Assembly: GCA_033764435.1 (NCBI GenBank)
Contig: JANRIX010000010.1
Span: 186,001 to 250,000 of the forward strand
DNA: 64,000 nt
Reading direction: 5' to 3'
Source of the DNA: JAEUMY01 sp033764435
GTDB lineage: Bacteria > Pseudomonadota > Gammaproteobacteria > Burkholderiales > Usitatibacteraceae
Under the pieces are notes generated by a model. The model was not told the origin of the DNA, did not search any database, and was given only the letters and a program-made list of their open reading frames with translations. Within the stretch, counting starts at the first letter, position 1. Each line of letters starts with the position of its first letter. Below are positions 15,031 to 23,231 of this stretch, one piece after another. The position numbers and the translations under genes were made by a program.

Positions 15031-15043
15031 TTGTTAAAGAGCA
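15031..15043 (-). promoter_or_regulatory. rrn-type BoxA antitermination site
   Basis: The minus strand reads TGCTCTTTAACAA, identical to the E. coli rrn leader BoxA. It precedes the non-coding leader and the tRNA genes and would recruit NusB/NusE so that polymerase crosses more than 2 kb of untranslated RNA. I could not identify a convincing promoter upstream of it. Confidence 0.8.
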
Positions 15044-15097
15044 GGCTGTTTCCCGATGGACACAGCGGTGTTGCGGGTGAAACGGTTGAAAAAGACA

Positions 15098-15130
15098 ACA
15101 AAAAACCCGGAGTCTTTCGACATCCGGGTT
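15098..15130 (-). terminator. Rho-independent terminator
   Basis: Stem AACCCGGA/TCCGGGTT (15104-15111, 15123-15130), followed on the minus strand by TTTTTTG and a second T-run. It lies just past the small ORF at 15162-15335 and upstream of BoxA. Confidence 0.75.
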
Positions 15131-15161
15131 CTTGGTGGTGCTGCTTTGCTGAGAGCTGGCG

Positions 15162-15335
15162 CTACGCGCTCACACTCTCCCACTCGGAACCCGGATTCTG
15201 CGGATCAAGGCCATAGCCCATGCGCTTGCCAAATGCGGACTGTTCAAGACCGAACAGGACGCAAATGGACAGGGCCATGGCCGGGGCTTTTGCCCGTGCC
15301 GCGGAGGTCCAGTTATGTGTCGTGTTGAAGGTCAT
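15162..15335 (-). CDS. Small 57-aa ORF, hypothetical
   Basis: ATG 15335 with an AGGAA Shine-Dalgarno nine bases upstream, TAG at 15162-15164. It has a short hydrophobic stretch (PAMALSICVLFGLEQSA) and then a polar tail (GYGLDPQNPGSEWESVSA). It is framed by the amidohydrolase terminator upstream and its own terminator downstream, which supports a separate transcription unit. No family recognised. Confidence 0.4.
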   Translation of the reverse strand: MTFNTTHNWTSAARAKAPAMALSICVLFGLEQSAFGKRMGYGLDPQNPGSEWESVSA

Positions 15336-15418
15336 TGAAATCGGGTTCCTGAAAAATTGGTTTGGGTGTTTCTTTTTTTAGGATGCCAAGAAATTTGCGA
15401 AGTCGTCAACACCTTTCT

Positions 15419-15458
15419 CAAAAAATTTTCGCGCGAGGTCTTGTTTTCCTCGCGCGAA
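15419..15458 (-). terminator. Rho-independent terminator of the amidohydrolase gene
   Basis: An 11-bp perfect stem TTCGCGCGAGG/CCTCGCGCGAA (15428-15438, 15448-15458), followed on the minus strand by AAAATTTTTT. Confidence 0.88.
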
Positions 15459-15505
15459 CGATTGAAAACGCGATGCGTTGACGCCGACTTCCTTGTGTCT
15501 CGAAA

Positions 15506-16963
15506 TCACCCGCCCCAGCTCTGCAGATTGAGCAACTCGCGCAGGGTTTTCGGGCCATAGGTGACGAACGATGGATCGGGCCGTTCACGATAATTCTCGC
15601 GATCCTTCGCAACCTTGTCGGTACGAAGGTGCTTGTCGAGGATGTCCTTCGGCACCGGATAGATCTTCAGCGCATTGAGCCCGAACACCTTGGCGCGGAG
15701 CGCCGGTGTGATTTCGGGATAGCCATGCTTGTCGCGCAGCGCCGCTGAAATCTGGAACGTGCGGAACGCCTGGATCTGGTCCTGTGGCGAGCCGTACCAG
15801 ATCGAATCGGTGCCCCAGACAACGTTGTCGGGCCCACAGAATTTGAACAGCTTGCCCAGCCCGTGTGCAGCCGAGTCAGGGTTGCGCATCATGATTCGCC
15901 AGGTCGAACCCAGCTCTGCGTAGACATTGCTGCCCGGTTTGATGCCATTCGCAACAAGGCTGGTGCAGAGGCTGTCGATGCCGTCGCTGCGCTTTTCGTC
16001 ATACGGGCCCTCCGCCTTGTCCGCGACCAAGCCGGAGTGGTAGATGAGGAAGTTCATGTCGGGAAAGCGCTTGGCGATTCGACCGACGTCGGCACAGGTC
16101 GAGTGTTCGTAGGAACGCGGGCCGAAGGCGAGTCCCTTGTGAATCGCGATGTTCTTCACGCCGAGCTTCTTCGCCTTCTCGACGAACTTGATGCCGATGT
16201 CGTCATCCAGCCAGAAGCCTTTGCCGTCCGGCCCCCACTGCGTGTAGGTCTTCCACGCGGCGATGGGATATTTCGCGGCCATCTCGTCCATGGCTTCCAG
16301 ATCACCCGGCGAATTGGGATTCACCCGGCCGTGGATGTAGAGGCGGTGCGTGCCGTTCAGCTTCTCCACGATGCGGGAGGTCGCAAACGCTTCCTCGATG
16401 GTGAGCGGCTCGCGCTCCTTGGTGGACGGAACGAAGGAGAGCACCATCAAGTCCGTGTCCGAATCCATGAACACTTCCTTGATGAATTCGTCCTGGCCGA
16501 TGCAGTTGAGATAGTCGAGCTGGCCCGGACCCTTGGTGGGTCCGCAGGCCTGCGTCTTCGGCATCTGCAACGGTTTCGCACCCGGCGGCAGCAGCTTGGT
16601 CCAGGCACCCGTCGGATTCACGAAGTGGCCCTGCACGTCGAAGATGAACTCGTTGCCCCCAACGGTCTTCTGCGCCAGTGCATTGTCGAGTGCGGCGGTC
16701 TTGTCGATGTCGTAGAAGCCGCCCGTCTTGCCGGCTGCGGCATAAGCGGCGTTCATGCCGAGCAGCGTGCTGGCGGCGCCGGCGGCACTCACCAGGAAAC
16801 TGCGCCGATCCAGGCCGAGGCGTTTCGCGTTGGCGCTCGCAGCGTCATACGCCAGTTGATTGGCGTGATGATGCTCGCGCTCCAGCGGCAGGGGCGAGTA
16901 TTCGCCATTGCTGGTGGTGTCGAGCTTGATGGGCAGGCGCGTGCCGTGCGGGTCGTGGGCCAT
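15506..16963 (-). CDS. Amidohydrolase-2 family metal hydrolase with twin-arginine-like segment
   Basis: 485 aa. ATG 16963 is chosen for its AGGAGGA Shine-Dalgarno; the frame extends to 17068 without support. An N-terminal polar stretch of ~50 aa precedes DRRSFLVSAAGAASTLLG, a Tat-like signal, so export is likely. The rest is a TIM-barrel amidohydrolase of the 2-pyrone-dicarboxylate lactonase/ACMSD superfamily (FDVQGHFVNP, NFLIYHSGL, VVWGTDSIWYGSPQDQIQAFRTF). Substrate unknown. Divergent from the LTXXQ-type gene. A one-mismatch palindrome lies at 16894-16905. Confidence 0.8.
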   Translation of the reverse strand: MAHDPHGTRLPIKLDTTSNGEYSPLPLEREHHHANQLAYDAASANAKRLGLDRRSFLVSAAGAASTLLGMNAAYAAAGKTGGFYDIDKTAALDNALAQKTVGGNEFIFDVQGHFVNPTGAWTKLLPPGAKPLQMPKTQACGPTKGPGQLDYLNCIGQDEFIKEVFMDSDTDLMVLSFVPSTKEREPLTIEEAFATSRIVEKLNGTHRLYIHGRVNPNSPGDLEAMDEMAAKYPIAAWKTYTQWGPDGKGFWLDDDIGIKFVEKAKKLGVKNIAIHKGLAFGPRSYEHSTCADVGRIAKRFPDMNFLIYHSGLVADKAEGPYDEKRSDGIDSLCTSLVANGIKPGSNVYAELGSTWRIMMRNPDSAAHGLGKLFKFCGPDNVVWGTDSIWYGSPQDQIQAFRTFQISAALRDKHGYPEITPALRAKVFGLNALKIYPVPKDILDKHLRTDKVAKDRENYRERPDPSFVTYGPKTLRELLNLQSWGG

Positions 16964-17054
16964 TGCGACATCCTCCTGAAACAAAGCGCTTACATTACGC
17001 CGATAGGATGCGCACTGCATAAGGTGCCTTCGCACCGGGAAGCCGGGAGACAAC

Positions 17055-17585
17055 ATGATTCTGCACACGCTTCATTCACGCTGGATACTCGCTTTCGCGT
17101 TGCTGTTCTTTTGTGGCGCCGCGCTTGCGCAAATGCCGGGCGGCGGCGGTGATCGCCGCGGCCGCGGTCCGGGCGGCATGGGCGAGATGCCGCGCCGCGA
17201 AGCCGGCCCGCGGCCCGGTCCGCCGGCAGCACCGGTGACCGACCCGCTCTCGGCGTTCGAGCGCGAGCTGCCGTCACTGCGCATGGATCTCCGCCTCGCG
17301 CCGGAACAGGTTGCGAACTGGGATGCCCTCGCCCGCGCCATTCGCGATGCGGCTGAAGCCAACCGTGGCGTCGCCCGCATGGCCGCCAGTCTGCGCCTGG
17401 GCGAAGAAGTCCCGCCACTGGGCAAGGCGCTGGACGCATTGGGTGCGCTCGCAAACCAGCGCGCCGCCGCTCTCGCAGAAGCCAACCGCGCCCATGCCGC
17501 GTTGGACACACAGCTCTCGACCGAACAGAAAAGCAATCTGACCCGACGCTTCCGGCAGGCGCTGATGGAGCCGTTGGGACCCTGA
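17055..17585 (+). CDS. Periplasmic LTXXQ/Spy-like protein
   Basis: 176 aa. Signal peptide WILAFALLFFCGAALA with cleavage before QMPGG, then a Gly/Arg/Pro-rich linker, then a helical domain with two LTXXQ-like motifs (LAPEQVANWDAL, LSTEQKSNLTRRF). This resembles the Spy/CpxP periplasmic chaperone and metal-response family. 91 bp of shared upstream DNA separates it from the divergent amidohydrolase. Confidence 0.65.
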   Translation: MILHTLHSRWILAFALLFFCGAALAQMPGGGGDRRGRGPGGMGEMPRREAGPRPGPPAAPVTDPLSAFERELPSLRMDLRLAPEQVANWDALARAIRDAAEANRGVARMAASLRLGEEVPPLGKALDALGALANQRAAALAEANRAHAALDTQLSTEQKSNLTRRFRQALMEPLGP

Positions 17586-17718
17586 TCTTGCCGGCATCAG
17601 GGCGGCGCACGCACACACCACCCATCGGAAGTACTGAGCGCCGGTGCCCGTTCGGCAGTACGTGGATTTTCCTCTATGCTTCTGGTGCGACGTTCGCCAC
17701 CCACCCACTGGAGCACCC

Positions 17719-18264
17719 ATGTTCATCCGCGCCTTTGCCGCTGCCCTGCTGCTGATTCCCGTTCTGGCCCTCGCCCAGCGCCCGCCTTCGGCGCCGCAGC
17801 CCGCCAACCCGGCGATTCTCAAGGCCATTGATGCCGACGTGTGGGTGCCGTACAGCAAGGCGTTCGCCGATGGCAGAGCCAATGACTACATCGCCCTGCA
17901 TTCGAAGTCGCTGCTCAGAGTGATGGGGGATGTGAAGTATGTCGATCCCTATGACGGCTTCGCCCGCAACATGACCGAGATGTTCGACAGCCTGAAGAAA
18001 CAGAACGTCAAGGTGACGATCCAGTTCCGTTTCACCGAGCGTATCGCCAGCGCCGACACGGCGTCGGAGCGCGGCATCTACGAATTCGTGATGACGGATG
18101 CCAAAGGCAAGGTGACCAAAAATTACTCCCGCTTTCACAACTTCCTGAAGAAGGAAGGCGGCAAGTGGAAGATCGTCATGGACTATGACAATGGCGAAAA
18201 AGGTGCGGTGACCGAGGCGACCTACAAGGCCGCTTTCGCCCGCGACGACTACGCCAAGTATTGA
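17719..18264 (+). CDS. Exported NTF2-like (SnoaL/DUF4440) protein
   Basis: 181 aa. The signal peptide AFAAALLLIPVLALA ends before QRPPSAPQ. The body fits the NTF2-like fold: a cone-forming helix (VWVPYSKAFADGRANDYIALH), a strand with MGDVKYVDPYDGF, and final strands KNYSRFHNFLKKEGGKWKIVMDYD. No catalytic residues recognisable. The start ATG 17719 is set by the signal peptide. Confidence 0.65.
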   Translation: MFIRAFAAALLLIPVLALAQRPPSAPQPANPAILKAIDADVWVPYSKAFADGRANDYIALHSKSLLRVMGDVKYVDPYDGFARNMTEMFDSLKKQNVKVTIQFRFTERIASADTASERGIYEFVMTDAKGKVTKNYSRFHNFLKKEGGKWKIVMDYDNGEKGAVTEATYKAAFARDDYAKY

Positions 18265-18270
18265 CGCCCC

Positions 18271-19572
18271 TCAGGCCAGCGGCAGACGATAGCGGGTCAC
18301 GCGGCGCACCGCGTGGCTCACATCCTTGCCGCGTTGCACCCCTCGCTCGACCTCGGTGACTTCCAGCGTCACCGCATCCTGTTGCACCACCGGCACCGCG
18401 ATCAGTGCCTCATAAGGATTGATGCCGGCATCCAGCGGCAGCGGTGCGTCAATCCGGCGCAAGGGCTCGCCGCCATGCGAGAACTCGGCCCAGGTGAGCC
18501 GCACCGTGCCGGCATCGATGCGCTCCGCGTGGCGCCAGACCAGCAGCAGCGCGAAGCCGCGCGCCGTCGGAAACTTCCAGGGCGGGTGATCGAAGATGGC
18601 CCCGGTGCGCATGCCGTCGCTGATCCACGGCTGCGGCACGGCGCGCAGCCCATCGCCCACCGGGAGATTCAACGTCCAATCGCCTTCAATGCTGACGAGG
18701 CCGATGCGTGGCAGCGCCTCACTTCGCGCCTGCAGCATCGCGTTCTTCTGGCGCCAGTCGATGCTCCCGCCCGGCGTGGTGCGCGAAACCTGGTCAAGTG
18801 TCGCGGCCTTCTCCTCGGGAAACGTCTTCACCGGCTTCACCTTCTGCAAGGCGGACGCCCGCGCCCTTGACGGCTCGGCCGGCTGGATAAAGTCGCTCAC
18901 CAGTCGCGCAACCTCCTTGCGTCGATTGCAGCCATTCACCGGATTGCCCGACACGGTGACCTGATAGGTGAGCGTGACACTGCGAATATTCGCCAGCTCG
19001 TTGCCATGCTCCACGTCTTTCATGATCGCCTGCACCCTCACATCCCGGCGGCCGGTGAGCCCGTCGATCCAGTTGTTGCGCGGCGGCGAGTGATTGACCA
19101 ACTCGATCCGGTAGCGCGAGGTGGGCGCGGCAATCGGCGTCTCGGCGATGCACTCGCCCGGCTTCAACCCCAGGCCGGCCAGTTGCTGATCAAGCAGCGT
19201 CCGTTGCTGCGGATTCATCGCGTCGAGGCGCCGCGTCAGCGCGGCACAGGCCTTTTCATCCGTGGAGAGCTCGTAGCGCCGGAAGCCGCCACCGGCGCGA
19301 TCGGTTTCCACATAGCGGAAGCCCCGCTTGAGCAGCAGCTCGGCCGGCCAGGGCGCGCCCTGCTGGGGCATCCAGTAGCTGGCCACGAAGAAACCATCGG
19401 CCGTGACCGGCGCCTGGGGAAGGCGCGGCGGATGCGCGGCACATTCGCGCTCGATCTCCGCCACCGGGGTGCAGGCGGAGAGCGCAATCAGCAGAAGCAG
19501 GGGCAGCGCAGGCTGGGCAAGTCGTGAGCAGTTCAAGTCGTTGGCAGCGATGCGGGAAGATGGGTCGAGCAT
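18271..19572 (-). CDS. Hypothetical lipoprotein
   Basis: 433 aa from ATG 19572 (an upstream in-frame start at 19602 exists). The N-terminus has LPLLLLIALSAC, a lipobox with Cys at ~34. The mature region has no family I recognise; cysteines are sparse and the C-terminal half is beta-rich (EGDWTLNLPVGDG, RGFALLLVWRHAERID). Probably outer-membrane anchored. Palindrome copy 18982-18993 encodes ANIR. Convergent with the NTF2-like gene, 6 bp apart. Confidence 0.6.
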   Translation of the reverse strand: MLDPSSRIAANDLNCSRLAQPALPLLLLIALSACTPVAEIERECAAHPPRLPQAPVTADGFFVASYWMPQQGAPWPAELLLKRGFRYVETDRAGGGFRRYELSTDEKACAALTRRLDAMNPQQRTLLDQQLAGLGLKPGECIAETPIAAPTSRYRIELVNHSPPRNNWIDGLTGRRDVRVQAIMKDVEHGNELANIRSVTLTYQVTVSGNPVNGCNRRKEVARLVSDFIQPAEPSRARASALQKVKPVKTFPEEKAATLDQVSRTTPGGSIDWRQKNAMLQARSEALPRIGLVSIEGDWTLNLPVGDGLRAVPQPWISDGMRTGAIFDHPPWKFPTARGFALLLVWRHAERIDAGTVRLTWAEFSHGGEPLRRIDAPLPLDAGINPYEALIAVPVVQQDAVTLEVTEVERGVQRGKDVSHAVRRVTRYRLPLA

Positions 19573-19615
19573 AGCACCCACCCGCAACCGAACAACCCCC
19601 ACCCTGAACGCTGAA

Positions 19616-20182
19616 TCAGCGCTTCGGCGCCGGCACCACGGCCCGCGGTGCGGCGAGCGATGCCTTCAGCATCCAGTCCAGCCACGCTTCCTGATTCCTG
19701 AGCGCATCCACGCCGAGCGAATCCAGCGCAACCGGCGGAAGCTCCAGCCAGGCATCCGCCTCCCCGGATTCGGTCGTCACCTTCATCCCCGCCTTCCGCG
19801 CGATGTGCAGGATGGCGTCGTTCTGCGCGAGGCAATGCATGAACAGACGTGAGAGTCCCAGATTGCGAGCGCGCATCACCGCGCGGGCGAAGAGCAGGCT
19901 GCCCACACCCTGGCCGCGCGCGGCCGGCAGCACGGAGAGCCCCAACTCGGCCGGATCGGCACGGGAGGCCAGGTGCGCCACCGCCAGCAGGGTGAGGTCA
20001 TCGGCATACACGCCGAACAGGGAATCCGAACCGTACGGGATGTCCGCCACATACTTGCGCAAGGAATCATCCGACAGCACCAGGCCGAAACGCAGCCGGC
20101 GGTCTTCCGCGTTCAGGGCAAGAAAGTGATCGGTGATCGCCGCCTGTTGGGCGCGACCGAGTTCATGGACGACGAGGCTCAT
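19616..20182 (-). CDS. GNAT family N-acetyltransferase
   Basis: 188 aa from ATG 20182 with an AGGAG Shine-Dalgarno. GNAT motif A is LGLSVLPAARGQGVGSLLFARAVMRARNLG (acetyl-CoA pyrophosphate loop RGQGVG), followed by motif B SRLFMHCLAQNDAILHIARKAGM. Acceptor substrate unknown. Confidence 0.8.
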   Translation of the reverse strand: MSLVVHELGRAQQAAITDHFLALNAEDRRLRFGLVLSDDSLRKYVADIPYGSDSLFGVYADDLTLLAVAHLASRADPAELGLSVLPAARGQGVGSLLFARAVMRARNLGLSRLFMHCLAQNDAILHIARKAGMKVTTESGEADAWLELPPVALDSLGVDALRNQEAWLDWMLKASLAAPRAVVPAPKR

Positions 20183-20359
20183 GGCGCTCTCCTGTGTGCG
20201 GTATGGCCGCGGGGATCGCCCGCGCCACAGTTGCACTATCGGGTCGCCGCTATCGAAAAGCCAATCACCAATTTGGATGCCTGCCATCACCACCGCTTAT
20301 GGCTCGCGCGGCGGGGCGGTACACTTTTGCTTCTTGCCGAATCAAGCAGGAGCGCCACC

Positions 20360-20959
20360 ATGTCGCATGCCGAAGTCGATGCCTACATCGCCAAGTCCGC
20401 GCCGTTTGCCCAGCCCATCCTCAACGAGCTGCGTGCCCGGGTGCACAAGGCCTGCCCGCAAGTGGAAGAAGCCATCAAGTGGGGCATGCCCTCCTTCCAG
20501 TACAACGGAAAGATCCTGTGCGGCATGGCGGCATTCAAGCAGCACGCCACATTCGGCTTCTGGCGGCGCGAGGTGGCAGCCGGCACAGCCGGCAGCGAGC
20601 ACGACGCCATGGGCCAGTTCGGCAAGCTGACCGACGTGAAGCAGCTGCCGACCAAAACCGAATTCACGCGCATGGTGAAGGCCGCGATGGCGTTGATCGA
20701 CAGCCACGCGCCCGCCACACCCGCGACGCGCAAACATCCACGCCCGGCGCTGGCCATGCCGGATGATTTTCAGGCGGGCCTGAAACGGAACAAGGCCGCG
20801 CTGAAGACATTCGACGCGTTCAGCCCCAGCCACCGGCGCGAGTACATCGAATGGATCGTCGAAGCCAAGCGCGACGAGACACGCGCCAGGCACATCGCCC
20901 AGGCCATCGAATGGCTGGCCGAAGGCAAGGCACGCAACTGGAAGTATCAGAACTGCTGA
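20360..20959 (+). CDS. DUF1801/YdeI family protein
   Basis: 199 aa from ATG 20360 (CAGGAG upstream). The N-terminal DUF1801 domain reads EEAIKWGMPSFQYNGKILCGMAAFKQHATFGFW. The C-terminal Omdp-like tail reads FQAGLKRNKAALKTFDAFSPSHRREYIEWIVEAKRDETRARHI, as in YdeI proteins. Function not established. Its 3' end overlaps the convergent phnN fusion gene by 13 bp. Confidence 0.8.
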   Translation: MSHAEVDAYIAKSAPFAQPILNELRARVHKACPQVEEAIKWGMPSFQYNGKILCGMAAFKQHATFGFWRREVAAGTAGSEHDAMGQFGKLTDVKQLPTKTEFTRMVKAAMALIDSHAPATPATRKHPRPALAMPDDFQAGLKRNKAALKTFDAFSPSHRREYIEWIVEAKRDETRARHIAQAIEWLAEGKARNWKYQNC

Positions 20960-22272
20960 AGATTCAACCGGACGACGACTTGAGCGTGCGCACGGGCTGA
21001 AGGTGGCGGCATCGCACCCACGCTGTCGCCCGGTCTCGCCAGCCACTGCAGCAGGGCGAGGCCTGCTATGGGCAGGGGCCCATCGTTGACGATTTCCAGA
21101 TCCACATGATCGGGCGTGAACGCGTCCGCGCGAGCCAGCCGCTCGCCCATGGCTTCGCGATCCTCGCGACCGCGACTCTCGATACGCCGCGCCAACGCCT
21201 CGCGCGGCGCAGTGATATGCACCACCTCCAGCTCCGGATACTTGCGCCGCGCCACGGGAAGATGTTCGCGCGAACCGTTGATGACCACGGTCATGCCAGA
21301 TTGGCGCAAGGCCAGTGTCTCCTTGCGGATGGCATAGCGGCATTCGTGCGCCGACCACTGGAAGGCGAAGGCATCCCGCGCCTGCAAGCGGGCGAACACC
21401 GCTTGCGACACCGACTCATGCTGCTCGCCGCCCGGAACTGCCGGCCGGGTGATGACGCGGCGCGCGAAGACGATGTCGCGCTGCAACGCCAGATGATCGC
21501 GCGCCCAGGCAATGACGCTGTCCTTGCCGGCACCCGACGGACCGACCACATACACGAGGCGACCGGGCTTTCCGAACGGCATGCGCGCGATCAGCTCGAA
21601 GTCGGCACCGGGCCGCGCCTCCTCGAACACTGACAGGGCATCGAATGGCTGGGGGCGCTCCAGTTCGTCTGCGAATATTCGCAAGGCCTCGGCGCGGACC
21701 TGATCGATGAAGCGGGGATGCGCACCCGTGAACGAGTCGGTCAGCGTGAAGTGAAGCCGGAACGCATCCAGCACATGCGGGTAACCCCAGCGCACCAGCA
21801 TTGCATCCTCAAGCGGCGTGAGCGGCTTGGCCCGACGGCGCGCCAGATCCGCATCCGACAGCGGTCGGCGATGGGCGTCGAAGTGCGTGACGCAGCGCCG
21901 CTCCAAATCTGCGAGCCGCTCGCTGCCATGCATCGGCGTGAGCGCGAGAAAGTCGTCCAGCTCGGCCAGCTTGAGCCCCGGCAGGGCGAAGCAGGATTCG
22001 CGCGCAGCGAACTGCTCGACATCTTCCAGCAGTTCATCGAGGCCGCCCGGATCGGCCAGATGAAACGGTGCCTTCAGCGTGGCATGAAAACCGTAACGCC
22101 GCGGATGCTGGGTGAAGGCGCGCAGCGTATCTTCGCGAATATTCGCAAGTGGCGGCGCCGGCAGCGCGCAATGCCGCCAGGCATCGCGGCCCAGCCAGGC
22201 GGAGCCCAGTTGCCACAGTGCCGAGTCTGGTCCGGGCGCGAAGTAGATGGCGTAGCGCGGTTCGCCCGTCAT
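20947..22272 (-). CDS. phnN: DUF1045 phosphoesterase-like domain fused to ribose 1,5-bisphosphokinase PhnN
   Basis: 441 aa. Residues ~1-225 match the DUF1045/TIGR03223 phosphonate-operon protein (YAIYFAPGPDSALW, RRYGFHATLKAPF with a 2H-type HxT), and ~235-425 are PhnN with Walker A GPSGAGKDSVI, RRVITRPAVPGGEQHESVS and a final kinase lid. PhnN makes PRPP from ribose 1,5-bisphosphate, the last step of the C-P lyase pathway. These are usually two genes. ATG 22272 overlaps the phnF stop (ATGA), so it is translated with phnF. Two palindrome copies (21671, 22135) lie in the first half. Confidence 0.88.
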   Translation of the reverse strand: MTGEPRYAIYFAPGPDSALWQLGSAWLGRDAWRHCALPAPPLANIREDTLRAFTQHPRRYGFHATLKAPFHLADPGGLDELLEDVEQFAARESCFALPGLKLAELDDFLALTPMHGSERLADLERRCVTHFDAHRRPLSDADLARRRAKPLTPLEDAMLVRWGYPHVLDAFRLHFTLTDSFTGAHPRFIDQVRAEALRIFADELERPQPFDALSVFEEARPGADFELIARMPFGKPGRLVYVVGPSGAGKDSVIAWARDHLALQRDIVFARRVITRPAVPGGEQHESVSQAVFARLQARDAFAFQWSAHECRYAIRKETLALRQSGMTVVINGSREHLPVARRKYPELEVVHITAPREALARRIESRGREDREAMGERLARADAFTPDHVDLEIVNDGPLPIAGLALLQWLARPGDSVGAMPPPSARAHAQVVVRLNLQQF

Positions 22273-23129
22273 GATTGCTCGGCATCCACGATGAGCTGGA
22301 CCAGATCGCCTGCGAACCAGGTGCGGCCAAACTCCACCGGCGCACCGGCACTGTCCACGTTGACCCCTTCCACGAGCAGAACCGGACGGCGCGCATCCTG
22401 ATCGAGATGCTGCGCCACCTCACGGCCGGGCAGTCGCGCGCTCACGGCGCTGCGCCGCCGGATGAAATCCTGGACGCCGAATTCGGCCAGCGCGGCGGAA
22501 ATGGAGCCGGTGCGGGCAAAGACGGCATCCAATCCCTTGAAGCGGCGTGCGCTGAAATGATGTTCGCCCAGCGTGATCGGCCGGTCGTTGGCTTCGCCCA
22601 CGGCGAGAACACGCAGCACCGATGCGCCCGGCCTCAAGTCCAGCGCGGCGGCCACACCTTTCGAAGCCTTGATCACCTCTGACGAGACGAAGCGATGCCG
22701 CCCGCGCAGTCCTGCAGCGGACAGGTTCTCGGAAAAGCGCGTGCGCCGCCCGAGCACATAGTCGACGGCGAGATCAGTGACAAATGTCCCAAGCCCCTGA
22801 CGTACCTGCACCAGACCCTTTGCGGCGAGTGCGGCCAGCGCCTGGCGCACCGTATGGCGATTCACGCCGAACCGGCCCGCCAGCGCGTGCTCGCCCGGCA
22901 GGCGCACGCCGGCAGCCAGCCGGCCGGCCGCAATGTCGGCAGCGAGTTCGCGTTCGATGAGCGACCACATCGGCTCGGCTTCACTTGCGCTCGCGGTCCA
23001 GCCATCTTCCTGAAACGGGGTCAGCGCATCCTCTTCGATGCGGCCGATCTGGCCTGCGCCATCGGCATCGCTTTCAGCGCCATCTTCCAACGTGTTTTGC
23101 GGTTCTGCGTTTGTGACAGTCATTGTCAT
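22269..23129 (-). CDS. phnF: PhnF, GntR/HutC family repressor of phosphonate genes
   Basis: 286 aa. A non-conserved N-terminal ~50 residues precede the GntR winged helix (MWSLIERELAADIAAGRLAAGVRLPGEHALAGRFGVNRHTVRQAL...GQGTFV-like) and a UTRA ligand domain (ITLGEHHFSARRF, LLVEGVNVDSAGAPVEFGRTWFAGD). ATG 23129 is used; ATG 22970 would give a protein without the extension. Divergent from phnG, with a TGTCTAGACA palindrome between them. Confidence 0.88.
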   Translation of the reverse strand: MTMTVTNAEPQNTLEDGAESDADGAGQIGRIEEDALTPFQEDGWTASASEAEPMWSLIERELAADIAAGRLAAGVRLPGEHALAGRFGVNRHTVRQALAALAAKGLVQVRQGLGTFVTDLAVDYVLGRRTRFSENLSAAGLRGRHRFVSSEVIKASKGVAAALDLRPGASVLRVLAVGEANDRPITLGEHHFSARRFKGLDAVFARTGSISAALAEFGVQDFIRRRSAVSARLPGREVAQHLDQDARRPVLLVEGVNVDSAGAPVEFGRTWFAGDLVQLIVDAEQS

Positions 23130-23183
23130 GGGGTCGTCACCGGATGTTCATATTGGCTGCGTAGATTCCCGCCCATTGCCGGG

Positions 23184-23195
23184 ATGTCTAGACAA
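23184..23195. promoter_or_regulatory. Putative PhnF operator 1
   Basis: ATGTCTAGACAA, with perfect dyad TGTCTAGACA at 23185-23194, in the phnF-phnG divergent region. Ten of 12 bases match the site before phnC (29001-29012). Confidence 0.6.
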
Positions 23196-23231
23196 GCTCT
23201 GGACCCGGATTCTCGATGGGAGCTGTGACAC

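Noticed and set aside
15031..15164. Sigma-54 promoter for the tRNA/RtcB cluster
   Set aside because: No GG-N10-GC element with flanking consensus was found on the minus strand; no rtcR gene is in the window.
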